Notes: a model not told the origin generated them from the sequence alone. Positions 20,447 to 32,220 are shown, numbered from the stretch's first letter. The stretch is 64,000 nt of DNA from Ascidia mentula (GCA_947561715.1 OX387197.1:15001001-15065000); one strand, 5' to 3'. Numbers and translations: made by a program.

Positions 20447-21177
20447 ACTTTGTACAAGGTTGCATTGAACTATATTGAGTTATTTGCTACCAACAGTGTT
20501 TTTTTTAATATGACCAATGGTTGCGACTGATTGCTAAATGCAAACATTATCTTTTGTATTGTCTCAACTGACTGTGCTAATACAGTATTGCCTAACTCAT
20601 ATTGCGAGTATCAATCATATTCTACCACTATCAGATCATATTGTACCACTAACAGATGGGTCGAAGGAATGACATGATTTAATTCGTTGAAAATGAGAGA
20701 GTGAACATTGAATAATATATTGCATAAGTTGGTCTGAAACATGCAAGTACAAAATATATTTACATGGGTAATTGGGTATGACATTGAAGTTGGCCTTCTT
20801 GGTTGATAATGGAATAGCAAGAAAGGGAACATGCTACAAACTAGGATAAATATAGTCTTTAGACAATGAATAATGTACACAATGAGGCAGTGGTTTCATG
20901 CAAGGTCACTCACAGGCAAAAAGTACTAGTTGTGTTGTACCAACAAATATGCTGTCATGTGAGGTAAAAACACTATATACAAGCTAATACCAAACTAACT
21001 AATCATACCTTACAGTTAACAAATTTGTTTTAGTACCAAAAATACTAATTAGGTTTAAAAAAACACTGAAACTGAAGATGACAGGATTTGAGTGAGTACA
21101 AAGAAGTTCCATGATAATTGTAAATGCTACAACAAAAAGTGAAGACAAATCGAAGAATCATTTTACATTAGACAAAT
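20447..21177. other. No recognised feature
   Basis: AT-rich sequence between the integrase-core fragment and the 3' end of the alpha-kinase gene. It has a few CACTA/TACCACTA-type short repeats near 20610-20660 but no coding signal, TIR or RNA gene that I can support. Confidence 0.4.
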
Positions 21178-22903
21178 TCAGGAGCCTACAAAAATCATTA
21201 CACCATGCTGATCTATAAAATTTGAAATTGCTACTTTTGAGAAGTTTCCAGTGCAAAACAAACAAGCTCCATTTTCATCTGTTTGTTCAAGTGATGCAAT
21301 CTCTGGGTCAGTGTACACTACTGTTCCACCTTGAATGTCAGTCAAAAGAAGCTGCTGACCAGACTGTTGATAGCTGTAATGAGCAAAGCTGCAAGCTTTT
21401 TGGCAGGCAATTAATTGCTTGTTGCGACATTTGGCAGGCAATTAATTGCTTGTTGCGACATACAGTACCATCATTTGATGTGTACTTATGAAAGTTTTCA
21501 GAAATGTACTCTTCCAAAGTGACAAACTGTTCATCTTTTTCACAAATCTTACCCAAGAAATTTTTGTGTATGATGGCACGTATCCAAAACTACAAGTCGG
21601 CAAGCCTTTTACTGTTTGAGCAAGTTGTGCTGCAAAATTCGCTGCTAGCATATGGGACTGCACAATCTTACGGGTGTGTTCTTCAGGAGTTTGATTTGTT
21701 TCCTTTATTGCTTCTATAGTGGCAGGCAGATACTTTTTTGAACCCAAGTTCCGGGCAAAATGTCACTTGGAGAATGAACTTTAAAAGCTTTTCTGAAGCC
21801 ACCTTCACTAAAACTATTTTTTCCAACTTGAATATCAACTTCCTTTTCCGTACTCCACATAAAATTGGAAATATGGAATTCTGGTACCGTATTTTACGGA
21901 CCATAAAGCGCACCCGATTATAAGGCGCACTGTCAATAAATTGCTTTGATTAGTTTTTTGTTCATACATAAGGCGCACCGGGCTATAGAACGCAACGTAT
22001 TTTAAGGAGTATGGGTTACCGTATAAAGCTCATTAAACAAAAACTTGTTACGTAATAAATGTAAGCAAGTCACAATAGTATAAATATCACAGTTGCTAGT
22101 TGCTTTTACCGTAGTTTATTGTGTAAGACGGTGGTTTATTTATAATAGTATCAGTACTGGTTTAGAGTGTAGGCAATAAAGCACTACTTGATCCATACAT
22201 TAGGCGCACCGGCTTATAAGGCGCACGATCAATTTATGAGGAAAAAAAAGGATTTAAGTTGCGCCTTATGGTCCGTAAAATACGGTAGTTTAATTCTAGT
22301 GGTGGTTGCTTCCATTGCACAATCTAATTTTATCATATCTAATACTGAGAGGCTTTTTGGAATGATATATTCACTTTTCACACATGGTTTAGGGTTATTT
22401 GTAGCCCCACTTACTATTTTCCTTCTTTTCATGCTTGGTAACTCTACACTGTCATTTGTTGACAAGTTTAAAACTTCATCATCATCATTGCAGGACAACT
22501 TTGTTTGCTTGCAAATTGCTCTTATGTGTAGAACTCGAAAATTAGGAAGTGGATTCAACAATATACATGAAGGACCTTGATCTTCCAAGGAAAAATGTCT
22601 GTTACAAGCCACTTTAATGTTTTCAATGGTGATTTCGTCGAACAAGTAAGGAACAAATTCCAGAGCTCCAATCTTGGAATATTTTTGGGCTTTTCCCGAA
22701 ACTTCAGGGCTACATCTTTGTACTGTTAAACATTTTTTTCCACAAAAGTTAATTGAATGCGATAAAAAAACGTTATTTTTTGGTAATGTTAGATTATCAA
22801 CACCACCTGCAGTATGTAAACAGAAAGAATTTATTGAAATAACTCCCAGCACAGCAACATTACTCCGAATCGAATGATATGAAGGCAGTGGTGTCATATG
22901 AGC
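21178..22903 (-). pseudogene. Alpha-kinase (MHCK/eEF2K-type) gene, broken
   Basis: The minus-strand translation has EVDIQVGKNSFSEGGFRKAF (start of the kinase fold), KKYLPATIEAI (Lys strand), VTLEEYISENFHKY then NDGTV (the usual E-pY-x-x-x-F-x-K-Y-x-x-N-x-G segment), and LTDIQG...TDPEIAS...GNFSKVAISNFIDQH, the hallmark C-lobe of atypical alpha-kinases. An upstream region (22290-22903) has EITIENIKVACNRHF and EDQGPSC, which may be an accessory domain. The gene is dead: a MITE sits in an exon at 21887-22285, there are one-base shifts near 21740 (in an A-run) and 21570, and a 31-bp tandem duplication (TTGGCAGGCAATTAATTGCT... twice, about 21399-21461) shifts the frame before DIQG. It may be a host gene or a gene picked up by an element. 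Confidence 0.8.
21887..22285. mobile_element. MITE (399 bp) with TA duplication, inside the alpha-kinase exon
   Basis: The termini CCGTATTTTACGGACCATAA and the inverted ACCGTATTTTACGGACCATAAGGCGCA are near-perfect; sub-terminal 'ATAAGGCGCACCGG' motifs recur inside. TA flanks both sides (21885-21886, 22286-22287). The coding sequence on the two sides is in the same frame when one TA is counted, so the insertion point is exact. The TA target suggests a Tc1/mariner-type or similar enzyme; the family is not certain. Confidence 0.9.
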
Positions 22904-22989
22904 TGCAGCATAAAGTATATGCAGTTAAATAACAGTTACGACACTCTGCTAGTCCTATGGTAATGTTACAAACTGGAAACAGTGTAAAA

Positions 22990-23404
22990 AGTAAAACAAA
23001 ACATACTTTTTGGAGGCCCCACCCTGTCTTCTTGGTGCATGTTTCAAAAACTCCCCAATTTCCTTTTCGATTTGTTTCAGGTTAGATGATGTACTTTTGA
23101 GACAAGCTTCTGTAAGGACACAGCAACACATGTGTTACACATAAAAAAACGACAACTTCAAACATAAATACATGTTTCAGTGTAGGGTTTTAATAATACC
23201 ATTATCAGGTGTTGCACACAAATGAATTTTTGAATGATTTTTCCAATAAGTTGGTTTCCACTTCATCTAATGTTTCAAGGGGATTGTTAAAATACTGGAA
23301 ATCTGTGGTTTCATCTGTTTCCTTGCTTTTTAGTAAAACTGTGACACATTTTATCTCTTCCTTGATTTGTTTCGTGTCTTTTATAATTGTTTGAAACATT
23401 GCAA
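22990..23404 (-). pseudogene. Exon-like fragments upstream of the alpha-kinase
   Basis: Two minus-strand segments look like exons: about 23113-23005 (TTACAG acceptor, KSTSSNLKQIEKEIGEFLKH, GTATGT donor) and about 23404-23215 (TGTACAG acceptor, FQTIIKDTKQIKEEI...FNNPLETLDEVE). The second resembles the DUF4806 exon at 28655-28828 (FQKKVFKLLQNLTEK...). Whether they belong to the alpha-kinase gene or to another companion gene is unclear. Confidence 0.35.
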
Positions 23405-23559
23405 CTGTACATAAAAATGTGAATGAGACAATATAAGCAACATTAAATTCAAATGACATTCTGTAGGTTCTTGTCCCTCAGCTTGGCCATTTTGCTCTGC
23501 ACAACACAAAACAGAATTACTCATAAATATACCTTTTTAGATTGTTGATGTACAAGCTT

Positions 23560-24120
23560 CCCAGCAGACACACGACGTCAAATCAAAGTCGAAATGCGGT
23601 CACGACGTCGATTCGACAAATTTTGATTTTCGGTCTTCGCCTGTCCAAAATATCTACTTCATTCAGACGTCCAATATTAGTACATCTCAGACCAAAATTC
23701 AGGGTCCATGTTCATACGTCTTTTAGACATACATATTTGGTGGAAATACTGACCAAAGTAACATGTCCAATTTTCGGGCATTATTGTACGTCGTATGGCG
23801 GTCTAAATAGCAACGGTTTTCCGTCGGTCAGAGAGTTTCATAATTTCGACGTTCAGCGACGTGGCTTTACTCGTCGAATATCGACGTTCGCATGTAGTTA
23901 CTTACAGTACGTCCAAAAACAGTCCCGATTTGGTATATTTTTAGTCAGTCATTGAAGAACTATTGATCGACGTACATAGACGTTGAAATCCTATCTGATT
24001 ATGGACGTCAATATTTGTTCATCTTCTGTACGTCGCGAAACAGTCCATTTTTTGTGCGTTTTCCGTCGGCCAAACAAAAACTAGCTATCGACGTCCAAAG
24101 ACGTAGAAACCCTAATTTTG
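23560..24120. repeat. GACGT-rich dispersed repeat
   Basis: The sequence is unusually dense in GACGT/ACGTC words (for example CACGACGTCGATTCGAC near 23602 and ATCGACGTTCGCATG near 23879) and uses blocks such as 'ATTTTCGGTC' repeatedly. Similar GACGTC-rich DNA is at 29.75-30.05 kb. It looks like a non-coding transposon family or subterminal repeat. A frame of 137 codons on the plus strand has no recognisable content. Confidence 0.5.
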
Positions 24121-24424
24121 TAGTTTTTTTAATAAAATTTTGACAATCAATTAGATTATCGACAAAATTTCCAGTTTCAACGTTAAGTTATGTATTGATT
24201 TTTCAAACAACTTTTCTGACTTACAGCATGTTTGAAAAGACCAGTGGCGCAGTGTTTATTTTTGCGAATTTAATAAATTTATTAAAACGCAGTCTAACTT
24301 CCGACGGCCCTTGCTACCGCAGTTACTCACTTTGACTCCTCAACTATGTGCACTGGTGAAATCTTGTTGACAGATACAGTGACAAAACCATTGAACGAAA
24401 CTTTGCTGGAAGAACTAACAAACT

Positions 24425-25474
24425 GGGGCGGCATGATGAGAAGTTCCTCGTTCGTTAAACTACCGAGCTCGCTAAAACAGACATTAGCGAGGCGTTTACG
24501 AGCGAGGACCTCGGTACGGAAAATGGTATGCCGAGCACATCTCGTTGCGTCAATTTTCAGGAGAAAGGGACCTTTGCGTCGCCTTAAGTCCCATGTTTCT
24601 GAATGCGAGTTGCGTAATTTGCCATATATTGCGCATATGTGGTATAGAATATTGAATTTACCCCACATTTTTTTGTTCGTTTACATTATTTAGGTAAGTT
24701 TACGACATTATGAGACCGAAATCCCATATCAAATTGTTGCTTTGGTTTTAGGCTTAACAGTTGAGCAAATATCTCAACATTGTACTGATCAATCTCATTT
24801 TTAATTGTTGTAAAAAATTTTAAATTAAATTACAATTTTTCCACACATTGCGAGTTATTTAAATCATTTACACGCCGGAAACCTACAACAGGTATAAAAA
24901 TATTCATAGTCTCCCGATTAATATTGTCAAAATTTTTAAAAATGCACAAGTTGAGAAATATCGTCAGAAACTTCACAATTGGCTATATTGTATTTACATA
25001 GACGTTATGAAAAACAACCCATGCAAAATTGACACTAATATATACTCGAATGGTGTGGTTCTCTCGATCGTTTTCACAACGATGATTATTTTTGTAAAAA
25101 TATGTTGTTTTGCTGTTAAATACCCTATATTTTAAAGCTTTTGCAAATCTTCACAAAAATATCAAAACATACTGATATTGCAAATGCAGGCAAGCAAAAT
25201 TAAACTATTACCCCCAAGTGAAACATATCCCATGAATACTTGGTTATTTTTGGCCTATTTTTATAACAAGTAATTGCAAAATATGCTGCCAAAATGCAGT
25301 TTTTCGACAAAAATGAGTTTAGCGAGTGGTCTGAGATCCTCGTTAGTCAGCGAGGAACTTAACGAGAATCGCTTAGCGAGAACGCGGCTCGTCATACCAA
25401 AAGTTGCGTTAGCGAGGTTTTGCGTCAATAGCGAGCTCGCTAAACTTAGCGAGGTGTGCTCATCATGCCGCCCC
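24425..25474. mobile_element. MITE-like element (1,050 bp) related to the Harbinger at 52.7-53.8 kb
   Basis: Both ends read GGGGCGGCATGATGAG inward, and both subterminal regions are full of TAGCGAG/CTCGCTAA words. The right part shares AGCGAGTGGTCT(A/G)AG...TCCTCG, GCGAG(A)...CG(T/G)CGTAATACCAAA-type order and GCGTCAATA with 53690-53798, next to a HARBI1-type transposase. This indicates mobilisation by that family. I could not identify a 3-bp target duplication. The AT-rich interior is non-coding. Confidence 0.75.
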
Positions 25475-27031
25475 TGGTCTATTAAATATAATATCACAGG
25501 TGGAGCTGCAACTTCATTGATACTCCAAAAGATGCAAGAACATTACTACGAACACCCAGGACAGTCGATACAAAGCAAATATGTGGAGGTGATTGTATTT
25601 ACTTAGGTCTAAAATGTGGCCCTAAAAAATTTTTGAATGACCAGTGGTTTTCAAGTAATGAAAAAATTTGGTTGAAAATTGGTGTTGATGGTGTCCCTCT
25701 TTCAAATCGACTAACTGTCAACTTTGGCCTATATTGTGTATGGTAAGCGGTTTGAAACCATTTGTTGTTTCATTATTTGTTGGAAACAAAAAACCAACTC
25801 CTGTTGCTGAATTTTTGAAAGATTTTCTGACGGAATATAAACAATTAAAAACAACTGGATTTGAGCATAAAGGTAATAAATATGATGTTGAAATTATAGC
25901 CTTTGTTTGTGATGCACCAGCTAGAGCATTTTTAAAATGTATAAAAAACCACAATTCGTACTATGCTTGTGAGCGCTGTACCATAAAAGGCTCATGGAAT
26001 GGTAGAGTGGTTTTCAATGAACAAAAAGCTTATCCCACTAGGTGTGATGATGAATTTAATCATTGTCTGTTTCTCCACTGATTGATTGCAGCATTTCCTG
26101 TGTTAATGGATTTTGTTTAGACTACATGCATTTGGTTTGTCTTGGTGTAATGCGCCGGATTCTTGTATTTTTCAAAAAAGGTCCAAAGTGTTGCAGACTT
26201 TCATCTCTTCAGTTAAATCAAATATCTGACAAGTTAATAATGCTCAATGGCAAACTTCCCAGAGAATTCGCACGGCAGCCTCGATCTTTATTGTATTTAG
26301 ACCGATGGAAAGCAACCGAATTTCGGCAATTTTTGTTATATACAGGGGCAATTGTTCTAAAAGGAATTGTCAAACGCAATACTTATGTTCATTTTATGTC
26401 ACTGTCAGTTGCAATATCCATTTTAGTAAATCCCAACAGTGAAAGCCGAAGTAAATTGCTGCCATATGCCAACAGCCTTTGCAACTATTTTGTAGACATG
26501 TGTAAAAAGATATATGGTGATACATTTACTGTCTATAATGTTCATTGCTTACGTCATTTAAGTGATGATGTGAAATATTTTAAATCCCCTTTGGATGATT
26601 TTTCTGCCTTTCATTTTGAGAATCATTTGCGTACCCTAAAAAAGTTTGTTCGAAATTGCAAAAATCCGGCTGTACAAATATTTAATCCAATTTCTGAAAT
26701 TGACAATGCTACTCTAATCCAACATGGTTTTGCTTCATTTTCATGTGTATCTGCAACACTAAAAGATGGGTGTTTTTCTCTTAGAAATGGTAACTTTGCA
26801 ATTGTTAGAGAAGTTAACCCGTCCGGTTTTCTTTGTAGTATTCTTTCATCAAGTGAAGTGGCTTCATATTTTTTGCAGCCATGTGATTCGAGACTTTTGA
26901 ACATTTATTTTGCAAGGTGCCTGGATTCAAAAAACATTCGAAATTTAAAAAGATGTGATTTAAAGTGCAAGATGGTTTGTCTTCCTTGTGCAAATGGCTA
27001 TGTTCTAGCCCCATTAATTCATTTTAACTAG
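25475..27031 (+). pseudogene. EnSpm/CACTA-like transposase, copy A
   Basis: The protein pieces have IWLKIGVDGVPLS, GLKPFVVSLFVGNKKPTP, AFVCDAPARAFLK, YYACERC, then SPLIDC, DYMHLVCLGVMRRIL, PREFARQPRSL, RWKATEFRQFLLYTG and VHCLRHLSDDVKYF...FENHLRTLKKFVRN. This is the order of the animal transposase family related to plant TNP2/DUF4218 proteins of CACTA elements. A one-base loss near 25722 and a deletion with frame change near 26062 (copy B at 60000-60060 retains the missing bases) break it; the last 322 codons are open. It is followed on the same strand by the DUF4806 gene. A possible upstream exon is at about 25497-25592. No CACTA termini were found. Confidence 0.75.
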
Positions 27032-27051
27032 AAACCTAAGTAAATCTAAAG

Positions 27052-29598
27052 ATGAGTCTGCAATGGAGCCGTGCTGTGTGGCTGGAAGGTTCGATTGAAG
27101 AGGAGTATGTGATTCCTTCTGTTTGGATCAAGAATCAAACCGTCTTTTGGCCTCCAGTTGGGAGCAATCCTGTGAAACTCATGAAAACTCTTGAGGCTCC
27201 GGGATCTGACTGGCGAAAGTTTCCGCTTGTAAAGATAAAAACAACATCAGTTGTCTGATTATAGTGGTAGAAATTCCCTATGTATGTGTGAACTCACACA
27301 CCAGAGTTTCTTAACACAATATGACCCGTGAAATGTCTGAGCTTCTGTAGCTCAATCGGAAGAGCGATGGGCCTGGTTAGCCCAGGGTTGTGAATTCAAA
27401 CCTCACTGGGAGCTTGAATTTTCAGATCTTGCTCTGACTTGTCAGGAGAAAGTGGCTGATCCAGCTAGGCTGCAATGCCTGGGCTGCTAAGCCTGTAAAC
27501 CTAATAATAAAGTTGTATGTATACATTAATAAATATGTTTCGATTGTTTCTGACTGCAATCATTTCAGACCTTGGAAGTAGTTGCGAACAGTATGGTGAA
27601 ACCACTGAAATAGAACAATCTTCCGAATCAGAAGAGGAAGTTCTTCCCCCATCTCGAAAAAGAAAACGAAAACAATTTTCAGATTGTATCATGGGAGATA
27701 TGCCATTACCGCAAGAAAAAAGAAATGCAAGAAGTGGTAAAGATTTTGAAGTTCCTGAATCATTTACTTTCTTGTTAAACTATATTGTGTTATAATGTAG
27801 AAACATTTTATCTGTTGTAACAATATTTGTCAATGTTGACCATTTGGGTTAAGGTTGCAGATTTGCTTTACTCCTTTTTTTGTCTGGCAACAAGATTTGC
27901 TGTCAGTATAAATACTTGCCAAATATGCATTGTCTTTTAAAGAACAAAGCGATTCTGATAATTCAGAACTTGAGTTGGTTCCTAATGTGCCTGTGTGTGA
28001 GATGAACAACCTCAGTTTCAAAACATCGCAAGGTGTGTGATGCTTGCATTTTATTTTTTAAAGCCTAAGCAGGTTGTGTCCATTATACATAATAGTTGAC
28101 CAACATCATATATTTATGCATGGTACCCCCAGAACTTGAATCTGACGACACTGAAGAATTAACAAGTGCTCCAAATGAACTGTGCGAATCACCTATTGCA
28201 AATACCCACCAAGGTTCGTAGCAATAGTGTATATTGTCTTGTGTGTGTTGTGATCATAAAAATATATTTTGACAGAAAATACATATACTGGTTAGTGTGT
28301 TGCTTTAGTTCAATGAGAGGAGTTACTTCCAAGTTAAACCATTTTCTTTTATAGATATCAATATAACTCCCAACAGCTCGATTGGAGAACACACTAAAAC
28401 TGCTTTGTCACAGCTTCGTAAGTTTGAATTTAATAATTATATTAATCATTTGCATAGTTTTGTTATTTGGTTGCCAAAATCTAAAATGTTTGACACTGTT
28501 TTTTTAATTAGTGTAAACCGCATTTGTTATTGTTTACAATTTCATGGCTATTTTTATTTGTACTGATTTGCATTTTTAAATGTAAATTGCTTTTATGTTT
28601 TAATGAATGTATTTTGCTAAGCTGTGAGGATTAATCAGAGTATGATGTTGCTCAGGATTTCAAAAAAAGGTATTCAAACTACTACAAAATTTGACTGAAA
28701 AAGTTGACATGATAGGAAAACAACAGCTTCCAAAAAATGACCCGTTTCACCTCATTCAAATTGATAGTTTGGAAATGCTGAAAACTCTGGATTTTAAAAT
28801 AGAGAATGAAAACCAACAAACCATGCTGGTAAGAACTTATATGTGTGTGATTGCAAGTGTATATTGGAGAGATAACAATTAAATTCCAATTTTTATGAAG
28901 CTGCATTTCTACTTCAGTGTTCCAGTAATACCAACTATTATATTGAAAAGCAAAGCCTGTTCTAATCTAATCAAAATGCATTTTGTGTGTTTGTTGCGAT
29001 ACACTAGCTTTTTATAGATAGGCTGAACAGTTGGTAAAATGCGGTCTGGACCGAATCTTAAAAAATTGAAATCCTTATGTACATCAAAAGCAACATGTTT
29101 ATATTGATTTTTTTTTAGAAACAACAATTAAAGCTAATTGGAGGGACAACAGCACGGAATAACGTTAATAAAATTTTGAACAGGTAATCATAATTTAAAT
29201 TTTTTTTGTGACAGGTTAAAAAGTTATTGAAATTGCGTTGCTTGAAAAGTAGCAGTAGTGTGTATGTGGAGTAGACATTTTACCATGGTAACCTTCTTTT
29301 TTAGGATGTTTACGACTGCTCTGATGACTAACATGAACATGCAAGGAGGGCATGGAAAAATAGCATTTACCAAATCTCCATTATTTAAAGTTGTACTTGG
29401 TGAGTTTTGTGTGCTTCTTGTGTCTTAATATTTATCTGTCCCCTTCCTGGGGACATATAGTTTGTACTTGTTGTTGCCTTGGGGTTGCTTCAGGGGGGAA
29501 AAATGATTATGGAAAAGATATTTTGTTATCCTAAAGAACTGTTTGCTAGTTACAGAAGCAGTGAGGGAATTGTATCCCGATCTAAAAGAAATTGATTA
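27052..29598 (+). pseudogene. DUF4806-type companion gene, nine exons, near-intact
   Basis: Exon 1 (27052 on) has the IEEEYVIPSVWI and FWPP motifs typical of the N-terminus of this family. Later exons with good GT...AG borders are 27569-27736, 27941-28032, 28132-28214, 28356-28419, 28655-28828, 29119-29183, 29305-29399 and 29556-29598; exons 2 to 9 keep one open frame through to TAA. Exons 6-9 (FHLIQIDSLEMLKTLDFKI, LKLIGGTTARNNVNKIL, GGHGKIAFTKSPLFKVVL) match the DUF4806 domain. Exon 1 is damaged: relative to copy B at 61660-61690 it lacks 16 bases, which shifts the frame. A SINE lies in intron 1. Its constant position behind the CACTA-like transposase in both copies suggests it is an element-encoded partner. 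Its function is unknown. Confidence 0.7.
27338..27530 (+). mobile_element. tRNA-derived SINE
   Basis: GTAGCTCAATCGGAAGAGC (A box TAGCTCAATCGG at 27348-27359) is followed after an anticodon-arm-like segment by GGTTGTGAATTCAAACC (diverged B box, about 27386-27402). A non-tRNA body of about 110 bp follows, ending in AATAATAAAG. The B box and arm pairing are too altered for a working tRNA. It lies in intron 1 of the DUF4806 gene. Confidence 0.75.
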
Positions 29599-29799
29599 AA
29601 GGAGGTCGCCTGTCCTCCAGCCCAAGCACCTCTGCGTAAATTTTTCCAAACCTTTCTTTGCGTTCTTTTCTTTTTATTAAACTTGTTTTCAGCTTAACAT
29701 CGTGGGCTATTTTACGCCTTATGCAGGCTAAAAATGTACGTCGTCAGGCAGAAACAGGCGTATGTTAGATGCGAATTTACAACCAAATATCGACGCAAC

Positions 29800-30047
29800 G
29801 AACATATTTGGACGTCAATAGACCGTCCTGCTAACCACGTCTGATTAGGGCCAGGTTTTGACGTCTTTTGAATTTGCACTTTCTACCAAAAACTGTACCA
29901 GATTTCGACCATTGGTAAAAAAGGAACATATTTGCACGTCAATAGACCGTCCCGCTAACCACGTCTGATTAGGGTCAGGTTTCGACGTCTTTTGAATTTG
30001 CACTTTCTTCCTAAAACTTTACCAGATTTCGACCATTGGTCGGGACT
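29800..30047. repeat. Two tandem 124-bp units, GACGT-rich
   Basis: 29800-29923 and 29924-30047 both run GAACATATTTG(G/C)ACGTCA...CCACGTCTGATTAGGG...CAGATTTCGACCATTGGT with about ten differences. Both the unit and the preceding 29700-29800 share GACGTC density with 23.56-24.12 kb, so they may be arms of the same dispersed family. Confidence 0.85.
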
Positions 30048-30249
30048 ACAATTTGACCATTGTTCAAGGATGAAAATAATCTTTTTCTTGGGTTCACTTC
30101 TATGAAAACATATTAAATATGTGTATATTTCACTGCTTGAAAGATGCAAATCAATATCACTTGCACAATCACAACAAAAAAAGTAGTGTCCTATATTTTT
30201 TGGGGCAAATTTGTCACCAATGTTGCCCAAACAATAAATACAAGGCGAC

Positions 30250-31640
30250 AATACCACTGAAGTTCCTACAAACACACACTCAATCTGTGCAGCCCCAGGG
30301 ACAGGAATAACCTTAAAAGAAGGATTCGAAACTCCCTGGTACGACCTTGATACAGTGTCTACGCCAACAAGCAAAGTCCTGAATACACAAATGATAGTGT
30401 ATCAGGAGTCGGAAGCGAAGAATTTGATGGCAACCAGTTACAACTCGTCAACAAATACATGGCGATCCCATACACCATGTCAGCAGATATAATTGTCAAA
30501 AACCGCAAATGAGTACTTGTACCACTTGGTACAGAATAACATGTACCGTACCATATTATTATCGTATATATTTTATGTTCATGTTTTTGCATGATTTTAT
30601 TTTGAGTTATTGTATCACATTAAACAGATAGTAGAAAACTTTGTTAACATTAGAGAAAATGAGCTGCCACCAGAGTTTACGAAAAGAAAACGACGGGAAT
30701 GTCTGTTCCAATGGGAACGCTACACCGCAGAACGCGAGAGAGAGCGGACGCAGCCGCCGATGGGCATTTACCTCCGAATGTATGTTCGAGAAAAGCATTG
30801 TCGAGACCCCAACACTCGTAATATACGTAGGACCGCGGGAGAACGGAGCATCGAATGTGCCTCATCGACATGGGGTAATTTGTTCGAAGCCTGCGAGGCC
30901 AGGGCAGGCATGTACCCCACTCTCAAAAGCCAGCATACTCAAAAAGCTCCGCGAAGTCGGTATACTCCTGACGTACCTGGCCCCAGTCGAGGATATGGCA
31001 GACTGGCTAAAATATGCCTGGAAAGGAAACATCGAGCTAATCCCGATACCTTTAAAGCAGACAATTAAACACAGCCGAGGGAGCGAAGCGAAATCCACAC
31101 ATTATGAAGAAATCGCAAAAGAAGTGTCTAAATCCTTCACAAGCAAACCAAGAAGCACTGTTTATAAAGGATTTCTCCTACCCTGATCTTTTAGCCAATT
31201 ACGGCAGAAAAAGAAAAATGTTTGCGAGGGTAGCAGAAAAAATGAGCAAGAAGATCGCAAACGAAATGGAAGTAGAAGAAGCCTTTAGAGTATTCCATTT
31301 AATCATTGACGAATCGGCCAACATACAGTGGGACGGGAAAATCCTCACGAAAGAGGATTTAAAAATCGTGATGATACAGGCAGCACTTGAGGCCCGCGAT
31401 ACCGTGACCGACGGTATATTGCGGGCACCTCATGTGCTGCTTCACGGAGCAGCAGGCAAGGGAAAGACCCTACTCGGACAATTATTGTTTCCACCAGAGG
31501 TGGCGAGTATATTGACGAATGACTCCAGTTGAGTAGGGCAAATGGCGCTTAGATTTAAGCATAAGATCCTAAAGATCGACGATGCAGGGGAGGCATTCTT
31601 TGGTTCTGGTCAGCGCTGTCAAATACATGTATCAGTGCAG
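30250..31640 (+). mobile_element. Endogenous ssDNA-virus-like element B (older, broken)
   Basis: A Rep-like region (about 30640-31620) shares with element A the landmarks WAFT, a histidine motif (PHRHGVI, close to CRESS motif II), YAWK (Tyr-x-x-Lys), a Walker A-type loop (GAAGKGKT) and an acidic Walker B-like strand; it stops inside the helicase. Directly upstream (about 30250-30512) a remnant of a capsid-like C-terminus (PWY...) is visible, so the capsid-before-Rep order is the same as in element A. The two Reps are clearly diverged, so these are separate insertions of two related lineages. This copy is broken, with several breaks and both ends missing. It is the older of the two. Confidence 0.65.
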
Positions 31641-32220
31641 AATCAGTTAAACTTACACAAAAAACGGTTTGCGGTAGCCGTCTTGGTTTACATTAAGCTC
31701 TATCTGTGACAACTTGCGTTGAGATTTGATCAGCAGGTAAAAATAGGCTAATCCGCTTCAACACTAGCTGCACTTAAAAAATGTACCTGTGGCCCGTAGT
31801 CCTAAAGTTATTTGAACTATAGTTTATCCTGTAGCATGAATTTCCAAAGCACTGTTAAACAAATGGAAGCGATAAATTGATTTGTTCGTTGCTCCTCTAC
31901 CCACTTTGCAAACAGAATTAAGGAAACACAACGTACTATTCGCAGGAAAAAATATTTATTGCCCTAAATTAAACAGGATTTTTTCAAGTTGTGCAAAGCA
32001 CCCAGTCATCTCGTCCATACAAAACTATAAATTTTATTTAGTTTAATGACTCACTAAAATCGGTTTCAACCTTCATTTTATTTAGTTATTATGGCTCAAT
32101 AAGATATTTTGTTTGTCCATATCTATGTTTTTTGCTTTAATTTACTTGCGCTTTTATGCCATTTTTTAGTCCTTGTCTGTACCTAAACACAACACTATGA
32201 TTTTATGGGTGCCTGACTTG
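31641..32220. other. No recognised feature
   Basis: AT-rich flank between virus-like element B and TIR element X. I see no coding, RNA or repeat signal that I can name. Confidence 0.4.

Noticed and set aside
23542-23955. 137-codon frame in GACGT-rich DNA
   Set aside because: Low-complexity repeat DNA with no recognisable motif and no conservation with the 29.8 kb relative.
27338-27420. Possible true tRNA gene
   Set aside because: The A box is good but the B box is degenerate, the arms do not pair properly, and a SINE-like body with an AATAA-rich tail follows.
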